This document shows, in pieces, positions 17,763 to 24,844 of a DNA stretch of 64,000 nucleotides. A program made the translations under genes and the position numbers. Source of the DNA: Craurococcus roseus (GTDB taxonomy: Bacteria > Pseudomonadota > Alphaproteobacteria > Acetobacterales > Acetobacteraceae). The notes below the pieces were generated by a model. The model was not told where the DNA came from and ran no database searches. It saw nothing but the letters and a program-made list of their open reading frames with translations. The DNA lies in contig NZ_BAAAFZ010000038.1 of NCBI RefSeq assembly GCF_039523795.1, positions 1 through 64,000 of the forward strand. Reading direction: 5' to 3'. Every line of letters starts with the position of its first letter. Within the stretch, counting starts at the first letter, position 1.

Positions 17763-17777
17763 CGCGCCGCCGGCGCG
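17763..17777 (+). terminator. Short GC hairpin after the ABC exporter
   Basis: CGCGCC-GCC-GGCGCG, a 6-bp stem with a 3-nt loop, begins five bases after the stop and is followed by GGGGTTT. It could be a weak intrinsic terminator. Confidence 0.35.
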
Positions 17778-17835
17778 GGGGTTTCACGCCCGCCCGCAAA
17801 GCCCCATCTGCTTCCCCGACAAGGAGGGAGGCCCG

Positions 17836-18102
17836 ATGCAACTCGACCCCCAAGGCGTGGCGCCCGAGGATCTCAGCCACGCCGGTTCGATCGTGGACAA
17901 GGCCATCGAATACATGATGCAGCAGAAGGTCGCCCCGATATCGGCCGCCTCCGCCCTCCTGGGCGGCGCCCTCGGCTTGCTGGCCCGGACCATGGACGAC
18001 CGGGCGATCGCGGCGGTGCTGCGGAACGCCCTCGTTTCGGTCGAGACCGGGGAGCTGCGGGAGATGCGGGACCACCTCCCGGGCGGACAGCAGGCCGGTT
18101 AG
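17836..18102 (+). CDS. Small conserved-looking hypothetical protein (88 aa)
   Basis: Not recognised. The gene has an excellent SD (AAGGAGGGAGG) just before ATG 17836, so translation is likely. The protein begins MQLDPQGVAPEDL, then an amphipathic stretch (VDKAIEYMMQQKVAP) and a small-residue segment (AASALLGGALGLLA) that could pack as a helix but is too short and mixed for a sure membrane span; the end is charged. It lies alone between the ABC exporter and rpmB, both on the same strand, with its own spacing of about 80 bp. Confidence 0.7.
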   Translation: MQLDPQGVAPEDLSHAGSIVDKAIEYMMQQKVAPISAASALLGGALGLLARTMDDRAIAAVLRNALVSVETGELREMRDHLPGGQQAG

Positions 18103-18125
18103 CGGGGCTGAACCTCCCGGAACGC

Positions 18126-18154
18126 TTGACTGCGCGGCGCGGGCCGGGCATAGC
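18126..18154 (+). promoter_or_regulatory. Probable rpmB promoter
   Basis: TTGACT (five of six -35 positions), 17-bp spacer, CATAGC. It implies a 5' leader of about 57 nt before rpmB. The -35 and spacing are good and the -10 is weak. Confidence 0.5.
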
Positions 18155-18218
18155 CGCGCCCTTCACAGCCACTCCGCGGGTGCCTGCCGCCCGTGCTCGC
18201 GTTCAGGGATTTGCGACC

Positions 18219-18524
18219 ATGGCCCGCCGTTGCGGCATCACCGGGAAGGGCGTGCTGACGGGGAACAACGTCAGCCACGCCAACAACAAGACCCGCCGCC
18301 GCTTCCTGCCCAACCTGCAGGAAACCTCCTTCTTCTCGGACGTTCTGGCCGCGCCCGTGCGCCTGCGGCTTTCGACGAACGGCATCCGCACCATCGAGCA
18401 CAACGGCGGGCTCGACGCGTTCCTGCTCGGCACGCCGGACCGCAAGCTGCCGGTCGAGGCGAAGGCGCTGAAGCGCCGGATCGCCAAGGCCCAGGCGAAG
18501 AAGGCCGGCGCCGCCGCCGCCTGA
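18219..18524 (+). CDS. rpmB: 50S ribosomal protein L28
   Basis: 101-aa L28 of the large ribosomal subunit. It starts MARRCGITGKGVLTGNNVSH and continues ANNKTRRRFLPNLQ, the standard alphaproteobacterial form, which lacks the Cys zinc ribbon of some other bacterial versions. The C-terminus is Lys/Ala-rich. Single-gene unit with its own probable promoter at 18126. Confidence 0.98.
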   Translation: MARRCGITGKGVLTGNNVSHANNKTRRRFLPNLQETSFFSDVLAAPVRLRLSTNGIRTIEHNGGLDAFLLGTPDRKLPVEAKALKRRIAKAQAKKAGAAAA

Positions 18525-18624
18525 CGACGAGGCGATCGGCGGGCTTCCCGGTCCGCCCGGTTGCTGTAGGCTGGCGGAACGGCGGCGCGGACGGGTCCCG
18601 CCGCCAAGGCTTGCGGGAGCCGCC

Positions 18625-19482
18625 ATGCCGCCGGAGTTGACCCCCGAACTTGCGGCCTGGGTCGGCCGATCGCGCACGGTCGAGGAAGAGGTCGGCCTTT
18701 CGGCGGTCCGCCGGATCGCGTCCATGCTGGACCTCGATCCCGGCGCCTTCCGCCACGGCGACCCGTTGCCGCCGCACTGGTTCACCCTGTTCGTCGCCGA
18801 GACCGCGCGCCACTCCGACCTCGGCCCGGACGGCCATCCGAAGCCCGGCGTGTTCCTGCCGCCCATACCGCTGCCGCGCCGCATGGGCGCGGGGCGGCGC
18901 GTCCGCATCGCGGACTCGCTGCGGGTGGGCGACATCGCCACGCGGACCACGGAAGTCGCGGCCATCGTGCCGAAGCAGGCGCGGACCGGCCCGATCACCG
19001 TGCTGACCATGCGCCACACCATCCGCCGCGGAGAGGACTTGGTCGCGGTGGAGGAGTTCGACGCCATCTACCGCGAGGCCGTGGCGCCCGGCGAGCGGAG
19101 CGCGGTGGCGCCGTCGGTCCCGGCGCCGGCGGAGGCGGCGTGGCGGGAGGAGAAGCTCCTCGGTCCCGCCCTGGTCTTCCGCTACTCGGCCGTGACCTGG
19201 AACGCCCACCGCATCCACTACGACGCCGACTACGCCCGCGGCGAGGAAGGCTATCCGGCCGCGGTGCAGAACGGCGGCCTGACCATGCAGCTCCTGCTGG
19301 ACGCGGCGACGCGCCGCTCGTCCGCTCGCCTTGCCGGCTTCTCCGCGCGCCTCACGCGGGCGCTGTACGTCGGCGACACCGTGGTTCTCGCGGGGAGTGC
19401 AGTAGCGGACGGGACGGCGAAAGCGTGGGCCGCCGACGGCGACGGCAACCTGTGCGGCGAAGTCGAGATGGAGTTCGCATGA
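18625..19482 (+). CDS. MaoC-family / mesaconyl-C4-CoA hydratase-like protein
   Basis: 285-aa double-hotdog hydratase. The N-terminal half has the FAS1-type/MaoC-like dehydratase fold (LPPHWFTLFV, PGVFLPPIPLPRRM); the C-terminal half carries FRYSAVTWNAHRIHYD, the hydratase motif with catalytic Asp/His-type residues, and YPAAVQNGGLTMQLL. Known relatives hydrate mesaconyl-C4-CoA to citramalyl-CoA. The stop overlaps the start of the CoA-transferase (ATGA), and a CitE-like lyase follows, which together give a complete route from mesaconate to acetyl-CoA and pyruvate. The substrate is inferred from context. Confidence 0.82.
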   Translation: MPPELTPELAAWVGRSRTVEEEVGLSAVRRIASMLDLDPGAFRHGDPLPPHWFTLFVAETARHSDLGPDGHPKPGVFLPPIPLPRRMGAGRRVRIADSLRVGDIATRTTEVAAIVPKQARTGPITVLTMRHTIRRGEDLVAVEEFDAIYREAVAPGERSAVAPSVPAPAEAAWREEKLLGPALVFRYSAVTWNAHRIHYDADYARGEEGYPAAVQNGGLTMQLLLDAATRRSSARLAGFSARLTRALYVGDTVVLAGSAVADGTAKAWAADGDGNLCGEVEMEFA

Positions 19483-20687
19483 GCTCGGGCGGCGGCGGCC
19501 CGCTGGCGGGCGTGCGGGTGGTGGACCTCACCAGCGTGGTGGTCGGCCCGGCCTGCACGCGCGCCTTGGCGGACCACGGCGCCGACGTCGTCAAGATCGA
19601 GGCGCCGGAGGGCGACCTGCTGCGCCACATCGCCAACGGCGCGCGTTCGCCGGGCATGTCCGGCAAGTTCATCAACTTCAACCGCAACAAGCGCTCGGCC
19701 GTGCTGGACATCAAGCGGCCGGAGGGGCGCGCGGCCCTGCTGCGCCTCATCGCGGGCGCGGACGTCTTCGTCAGCAACATCCGGCCGGCGGCGCTGGCGC
19801 GGGCGGGCCTCGACCACGCCTCGCTCGCCGAGGGCAACCCGCGCCTGGTCCACTGCTCCATCGTCGCCTTCGGCACGGACGGGCGCTACGCCAACCGGCC
19901 GGCCTACGACCCCATCATCCAGAGCCTGTCCGGCGTGGCGGCCACCTTCCACCGCGCGACCGGTGAGCCGCGCTTCGTGCCGATGGTGATGACCGACCAC
20001 ATCACCGGCTTGGTAGCGGCGCAGGCGATCGGCTTCGCCTTGTACCGGCGCGAGCGCACCGGGCGCGGCGAAGCGATCGAGGTGCCGATGTTCGAAACCA
20101 TGGCCGCCTTCGTCGCGGCCGAGCACCTCGGCGCCGCGACCTTCGACCCGCCCGAGGGGCCGGCCGGCGACAACCGGCTGCTGAGCCCCGAATACCGCCC
20201 GCTGCCCACCGCCGACGGCTACATCACCGTGGCGCCGAACACGAACGCCCAGGCCTTCGCCTTCTTCAAGGCCATAGGCCGGCCGGAACTGCGCGACGAC
20301 CCGCGCTTCGACTCGCCGGTGTCCCGCACGGCGAACGCGGTCGCCTACTTCGAGGTGCGCGTCGCCGGGCTGCGCCAACGCACCACGGCGGAGTGGCTGG
20401 AGACCTTCGCCGCGCTCGACGTGCCCGCGGCTCGGTACAACACCATCGAGGATCTGCTGACCGATCCGCACCTCGCCGACGCCGGCTTTTGGGAAAGCGA
20501 AGACCACCCGACCGAAGGTCTGCTGCGGCGCACTCGCGTCGCGGGCCGCTTCGGCGGCGGCATGCGGGACGAGGCGCTGCCCGCGCCGCGCATGGGGCAG
20601 CACACGCGGGAGGTGCTCGCCGAGGCCGGCTTCGGCGAGGCCGAGATCGCGCGGATGCTGGACAGCGGCGCCGCCCGCGCCCCTTAG
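19479..20687 (+). CDS. Family III CoA-transferase (CaiB/BaiF)
   Basis: 402 aa. N-terminal LAGVRVVDLTSVVVGP and ADHGADVVKIEAPEGDLLR are diagnostic of family III CoA-transferases, and NRNKRSAVLDIKRPEGR follows as in the family. The segment AFGTDGRYANRPAYDPIIQ holds the conserved Asp region. It moves CoA between two carboxylic acids. Flanked by a mesaconyl-CoA hydratase-like gene (4-nt overlap) and a CitE-like lyase gene (10 bp), it probably activates a C5-dicarboxylate such as mesaconate, with succinyl-CoA a likely donor; acceptor and donor are inference. Confidence 0.9.
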   Translation: MSSGGGGPLAGVRVVDLTSVVVGPACTRALADHGADVVKIEAPEGDLLRHIANGARSPGMSGKFINFNRNKRSAVLDIKRPEGRAALLRLIAGADVFVSNIRPAALARAGLDHASLAEGNPRLVHCSIVAFGTDGRYANRPAYDPIIQSLSGVAATFHRATGEPRFVPMVMTDHITGLVAAQAIGFALYRRERTGRGEAIEVPMFETMAAFVAAEHLGAATFDPPEGPAGDNRLLSPEYRPLPTADGYITVAPNTNAQAFAFFKAIGRPELRDDPRFDSPVSRTANAVAYFEVRVAGLRQRTTAEWLETFAALDVPAARYNTIEDLLTDPHLADAGFWESEDHPTEGLLRRTRVAGRFGGGMRDEALPAPRMGQHTREVLAEAGFGEAEIARMLDSGAARAP

Positions 20688-20697
20688 GAGAGCTTCC

Positions 20698-21564
20698 ATG
20701 CCGCCCAAGCAGCCCAATTGGCGCTCCCTCATGTTCGTCCCCACCACGGCCGAACGCTTCGTCGCCAAGGCGCACACCCGGGGCGCCGACGTGATCATCC
20801 TCGACCTGGAGGACTCGATCGCGCCCGCGGAGAAGCAGGCGGCGCGCGAGGCGCTGCCGGGCGCCGCGGCGACGGTGGGGCAGGGCGGGGCCGAGGTTTG
20901 CGTCCGCATCAACCGGCCGCTCGACTTGGCGGTGCGCGACATCGAGGCAGCGGTGATGCCCGGCGTCGCCGCGCTCATGCTGCCCAAGCTGATGGGGCCG
21001 GAGCACGTGCGGCTGCTGTCGGAGGCGGTGGGGGCGCGAGAGGCCGCGGTCGGCGTCGAGCCGGGCCGCACGCGCTTCGTCGGCCTTGTCGAGACTCCGC
21101 AGGCCCTGCCGCTCTTGGCGGAGATCGCCGCCGCGGACCCGCGCATGGCGGCGCTGGGCGTCGGTTCCGAGGACCTCTCCATGGAGCTGGAGGCCACGCC
21201 GGGCGCGGACCTGCTCTACCATTTCGGCATGATGGTGGTCGCGGCGGCGCGCGGGGCGGGCATCCTCCCGATGGGAGCGGTCGGCGCCTTCGCCGGCTTC
21301 GAAGATCTCGAGGGCTACCGCGCCGGGTTGCGCCGGTCGCGCCGGCTGGGCTTCGCCTGCGCCTCTTGCATCCACCCGTCGCAGGTGCCCGTGATCAACG
21401 AGGAGTACGGGCCCGCGCCGGAGGAGATCGACCGCGCGCGACGCCTCATCGCCGTCTTCGAGCGAGCGGTGGCCGAGGGCAGGGGCGCCGTCGCCTTCGA
21501 AGGCGCCATGATCGACCTCCCGGTGGTGGAGCGCGCGCGCAGGCTGCTGGCGCGCGCGCGGTAG
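20698..21564 (+). CDS. CitE-like lyase (HpcH/HpaI family), probable citramalyl-CoA lyase
   Basis: 288-aa TIM-barrel lyase. Family signs: RSLMFVPTTAERFVAKA, VIILDLEDSIAP with the metal-binding acidic residues, VRINRP, MLPKL, GLVETPQAL, GVGSEDLSMEL and SCIHPSQVPVINE. These fit CitE/malyl-CoA lyases that cleave 3-hydroxyacyl-CoAs to acetyl-CoA or similar. SD AGGAG precedes ATG 20698. As third gene after a hydratase and CoA-transferase, its likely job is splitting citramalyl-CoA into acetyl-CoA and pyruvate. Confidence 0.88.
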   Translation: MPPKQPNWRSLMFVPTTAERFVAKAHTRGADVIILDLEDSIAPAEKQAAREALPGAAATVGQGGAEVCVRINRPLDLAVRDIEAAVMPGVAALMLPKLMGPEHVRLLSEAVGAREAAVGVEPGRTRFVGLVETPQALPLLAEIAAADPRMAALGVGSEDLSMELEATPGADLLYHFGMMVVAAARGAGILPMGAVGAFAGFEDLEGYRAGLRRSRRLGFACASCIHPSQVPVINEEYGPAPEEIDRARRLIAVFERAVAEGRGAVAFEGAMIDLPVVERARRLLARAR

Positions 21565-21586
21565 GCGGGCATCGCCGCGCTGATCG

Positions 21587-22735
21587 TCAGGCGATCGGGC
21601 TCACTTCGGCGGAAGCCAGGGCCGCCGCGGCGGGCGCCCCGATTGGAACGCCGGTCGCGGGCGTCCACAGCGGCAGCCCGGCGTTGTCGTAGATGGCGTT
21701 GCCCTGCCCTGGCTGGTTGGTCGTCGCCAACCGTCCGTAGCCGTAGCCGTAGTAGAGCAGGCCATCGGTCGGCACGGCGCCCTGGAAGTCGATTTGCAGC
21801 GTGTCCGCGGAGAGCACCTGCACGCCGCTCGCGTACACGGGGCCGGAAGCGCCGCCCACCGCCCAGCCGAGCCCCGCGGTGGCTTCGGCGTCCAGCGGCG
21901 CGAAGCCGGACGCTTGGTCGTGGGCCACGCGGACCAGGAGCGTGTCGGCGTCCGCCGCCGTGGCGGCCACGACCTTGGGGCCGTCCGAGGCGATGTCGCC
22001 GCCCGCCAGGGCGACGGGCGAGCCGGGCTTCGCGAACTCGGCCCACTCCTCCGCGAGGGAGCGCGCCAATCGCTGGCCGATGACCGCCGCGTCCTGCGCC
22101 GAAATGTGGGAAAGGCCGTAGGTGTAGTCCGTCAGAGTGGTCTCGAACGGGAATTTGAACGTCATATCCACGTCGAGCGCCCTGGCGCCGACGTCGGCGT
22201 TGAAGCCCGGGTCGGCTTCGAGCTTCTCCATGGCAGCGCGGATGGTTTGCAGGGCGGTTTCGTTCGCGGTTGGAAACGGAATGGCGCTCACGAAAACGTA
22301 AGGGCTGCTCGCCGCGTCCATGCCGAGGGCGCCTCGGACCAGGGCCGCATCGGCGCGCACGGCGCTTTCCCATTCGGCGACCGTCAGGTTGGGGTAGTAG
22401 ACGCCGTCGTATTCGTTGTGGAGCCAAACGATGGCCGTTTCAGCCGCCGGCCGGTTCTGCGACACGTTCCGCAGCAACGCTTGCTCGTACTGCTGCGGTT
22501 GCCACGCCCCGTTCGCGTCGCGCGCCACCCAGTCGCCGATGAACGCGGTTGCGCCGAAGATGGTGTTCTGGCCGGGCTGCCACCAGTCGTCCAAGAGCAC
22601 GCGGTCGTTGACGCCGTCGAAGCCGAGCAGCCTCTGCACCTCGTCGAGCAAGGCCCGCGACCCGACGCTACCTTGGTCGTCGCTCACCAAAAGGAACGCG
22701 TTGGATTGCCCTCGTACGACAACGTTCAGATCCAC
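21587..22735 (-). CDS. SGNH-type esterase (GQSN motif), secreted-style protein
   Basis: 382 aa. Starts MDLNVVVRGQSNAFLLV, with the GQSN block and catalytic Ser of the SGNH / sialate-O-acetylesterase-like hydrolases; IVWLHNEYDG and YTYGLSHISAQDA may supply the remaining catalytic residues (the last His near 200). The C-terminal ~150 residues look like a beta-rich domain (GYGYGRLATTNQPGQGNAIYD). There is no signal peptide, so if exported it would need a type I route, but no RTX repeats are present. The start is GTG 22735 with AAGGGG upstream. The DNA looks less GC-rich than its neighbours, a possible sign of transfer. Substrate unknown. Confidence 0.65.
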   Translation of the reverse strand: MDLNVVVRGQSNAFLLVSDDQGSVGSRALLDEVQRLLGFDGVNDRVLLDDWWQPGQNTIFGATAFIGDWVARDANGAWQPQQYEQALLRNVSQNRPAAETAIVWLHNEYDGVYYPNLTVAEWESAVRADAALVRGALGMDAASSPYVFVSAIPFPTANETALQTIRAAMEKLEADPGFNADVGARALDVDMTFKFPFETTLTDYTYGLSHISAQDAAVIGQRLARSLAEEWAEFAKPGSPVALAGGDIASDGPKVVAATAADADTLLVRVAHDQASGFAPLDAEATAGLGWAVGGASGPVYASGVQVLSADTLQIDFQGAVPTDGLLYYGYGYGRLATTNQPGQGNAIYDNAGLPLWTPATGVPIGAPAAAALASAEVSPIA

Positions 22736-22778
22736 AGTGTCTACCCCTTCTTCCGGTCACACGGCGTCGAAGCCGGCA

Positions 22779-22807
22779 GTTACAGAGGCCAAACGGGCGC
22801 GTGTCAA
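22779..22807 (-). promoter_or_regulatory. Strong sigma-70 promoter for the SGNH esterase gene
   Basis: On the reverse strand: consensus TTGACA (22807-22802), exactly 17 bp, then TGTAAC (4 of 6). It predicts a start near 22772 and a leader of about 37 nt before GTG 22735. It is the best consensus promoter in the window and lies in an unusually AT-rich patch. Confidence 0.65.
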
Positions 22808-22839
22808 ATTGTCACGGTGGTTTACAAAAACAGATAAAG

Positions 22840-23733
22840 TCACGCATGCGCGATGTCCTCTGCCCGGAAGCCTTGCGCGAAGAGCAGGGCCCGCAGATCC
22901 GCGTGCTCGACGCGGGCGCGCGCGGCGGAGGCGACGACCGGCTTGGCCCTGAACGCCACGCCGAGGCCGGCCGCTCGCACCATGTCGAGGTCGTTGGCGC
23001 CGTCGCCGACCGCGAGCGTGGCGGAGAGCGGCAGGCCGCGCCCGGCCGCGTTGCGCTTCAAAGCCGCGAGCTTGGCGTCGCGGTCCAGGATCGGCTCCGC
23101 CACGCGCCCGGTGAGCCTGCCGTCCTCGATCAGGAGCGTGTTCGACTGGTGGGCGTGGAAGCCCAGCCGCGCGGCGACCCGTTCGGTGAAGAAGGTGAAG
23201 CCCCCGGACACCAGGACGCAGCGCGCGCCGTGCGCCGACATGGTGGCCACGAGCTCGGCGGCGCCCGGCATGACGGCGGTGGCTTCCCAAGTTCGTTCGA
23301 GCGCGGACACCGGCAGGCCGGCGAGCAAAGCGACGCGTTCGGTGAGCGCCTGCCGGAAGTTCAGCTCCCCGGTCATGGCCCGCTCGGTGATGGACGCGAC
23401 GCGCTCCTTCACCCCGGCGAAGCCGGCCAGTTCGTCGAGAGTTTCCGTGGTCACGACCGTGCTGTCCATGTCGGCGAGCAGCAGCTTCTTGCGGCGCCCT
23501 TCGGCCGACTGCGCGATGGCGTCCACCGCCGCGCCTTCCAGCGCGCGGCGGGCGGCGGAGTCGGCCTGCTCGGGCGCCAGCCCGTCGAACGGGATGTCGG
23601 CGGCCTCGTCGGGCGCCAGCCAGTCCGGGCTCCCGGCCCCCGCGCCGAGATTCTGGAGCGCGGCGCGGACGGCGGACACCGACTGCTTGGAAAGGGCGCC
23701 CTTAGGCGCGACCAGCGTGAGCACGTGCTGCAT
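22840..23733 (-). CDS. serB: Phosphoserine phosphatase
   Basis: 297-aa HAD hydrolase for the last step of serine synthesis (phosphoserine to serine). The N-terminal ~75 residues (MQHVLTLVAPKGAL...) form the regulatory-type domain. Then come HAD motif I LADMDSTVV, motif II LVSGGFTFF and motif IV VGDGANDLDMVRAAG. ATG 23733 is chosen because the protein then begins with the expected beta strand; upstream in-frame codons are Arg/Pro-rich. Divergent from miaA with 29 bp between. Confidence 0.95.
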   Translation of the reverse strand: MQHVLTLVAPKGALSKQSVSAVRAALQNLGAGAGSPDWLAPDEAADIPFDGLAPEQADSAARRALEGAAVDAIAQSAEGRRKKLLLADMDSTVVTTETLDELAGFAGVKERVASITERAMTGELNFRQALTERVALLAGLPVSALERTWEATAVMPGAAELVATMSAHGARCVLVSGGFTFFTERVAARLGFHAHQSNTLLIEDGRLTGRVAEPILDRDAKLAALKRNAAGRGLPLSATLAVGDGANDLDMVRAAGLGVAFRAKPVVASAARARVEHADLRALLFAQGFRAEDIAHA

Positions 23734-23762
23734 GCGGCCGGGACCATGCCGGGAGGCCGGGC

Positions 23763-24749
23763 GTGAAGCAACGCGGAGCGCAGCCGCCAACGCCGCCGCC
23801 CGCGCTGATCGTCGCCGGCCCGACCGCCAGCGGCAAATCTGCGCTGGCCCTCGCGCTCGCCCGGCGCCTCAACGGCGTGGTCATCAATGCCGACTCCATG
23901 CAGGTCTACCGCGAACTGCGCGTCCTGACCGCGCGCCCCACGCCGGACGAGGAGGCGCTGGCGCCGCACCGGCTTTACGGCGTGCGGCCGGCGGCCGAGC
24001 CGGCCGATGCGGCGTGGTGGCGGGAGCAAGCGCTCTTGGCGATGGACGATGCGTTCCGGGCGGGCAAGCTGCCCATACTCTGCGGCGGCACCGGCCTGTA
24101 CTTCCTGTCCCTGACGCGCGGCTTGGCGGACGTGCCCGCGGTGCCGGCATGGGCGCGCGAGGAGGCGCGGGCGCAACTCGCCGCCTCGGGCGCCCCGGCG
24201 CTGCACGAGCGGCTGGCGCGCTTGGACCCGGCCACGGCGGCGACGCTCCGTTCGACCGACGGGCAACGCTTGGCCCGTGCGCTGGAAGTCGTGCTCGGCA
24301 CCGGGCGCGGTCTCGCCGCGTGGCGGTCGGGCAGCGGCGACGGCGGCGCGGCGCCTTGGCGGCGGTGGGCCGTCCTGCTGCGGCCGCCGCGCGACGAACT
24401 CCGCCAAGTCGTCGCGGCCCGGTTCGACGCCATGCTGCGGAACGGCGCGCTCGACGAGGTCCGGGCCATGCTCGACCAGGGCCTCGACCCGGCGTTGCCG
24501 GCCATGCGGGCACACGGCGCACCGGAGCTCGCGGCCCACCTCGCCGGCCGCCTCGGCTTGCCGCAGGCCCGCGAAAAGACGATCGCCAACACCCGCCGGT
24601 ACGTCAAGCGGCAAGACACTTGGTTTCGGCACCATCCCCTAGCGGAGCCCGACCGTGTGCGACACGTCGATGCGCGTTTCGGCGTTGATGAGCAATTTTC
24701 AGAACGATTCTTGGGCGAATTCTTGGCATTTGTTGAGCGGGGGCGTTGA
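23763..24749 (+). CDS. miaA: tRNA dimethylallyltransferase
   Basis: 328 aa. Adds the isopentenyl group to A37 of tRNAs that read UNN codons. Seen: P-loop GPTASGKSALAL, substrate motif NADSMQVYRELRVLTARP, RLYGV, CGGTGLYF, and the tRNA-binding C-terminal REKTIANTRRYVKRQDTWFR. The start is GTG 23763. Its stop codon lies within the -35 of the likely ilvB promoter. Confidence 0.96.
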   Translation: MKQRGAQPPTPPPALIVAGPTASGKSALALALARRLNGVVINADSMQVYRELRVLTARPTPDEEALAPHRLYGVRPAAEPADAAWWREQALLAMDDAFRAGKLPILCGGTGLYFLSLTRGLADVPAVPAWAREEARAQLAASGAPALHERLARLDPATAATLRSTDGQRLARALEVVLGTGRGLAAWRSGSGDGGAAPWRRWAVLLRPPRDELRQVVAARFDAMLRNGALDEVRAMLDQGLDPALPAMRAHGAPELAAHLAGRLGLPQAREKTIANTRRYVKRQDTWFRHHPLAEPDRVRHVDARFGVDEQFSERFLGEFLAFVERGR

Positions 24750-24774
24750 CGCGACGCAGCATCGGGCGTAGGTG
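24746..24774 (+). promoter_or_regulatory. Probable ilvB promoter
   Basis: TTGACG (5 of 6), 17 bp, TAGGTG. The -35 overlaps the miaA stop. It would leave a leader of roughly 65 nt; I looked for an attenuator peptide there and found none. Confidence 0.4.
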
Positions 24775-24844
24775 TGCCACGCGAACCGCGATCGGGCCGT
24801 GTCGGCGTACCGGCGGCGCGCTTTCTTGCCCGGGAAGGCCCCCA

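Noticed and set aside
14253..18524. 1423-aa forward open frame
   Set aside because: It is rpmB preceded by a long shadow of the Nudix and ABC genes in another frame; only 18219-18524 has family features.
24750..24844. Possible attenuator leader before ilvB
   Set aside because: No short ORF with Ile, Val or Leu runs and no strong hairpin pair, unlike the leuA leader.
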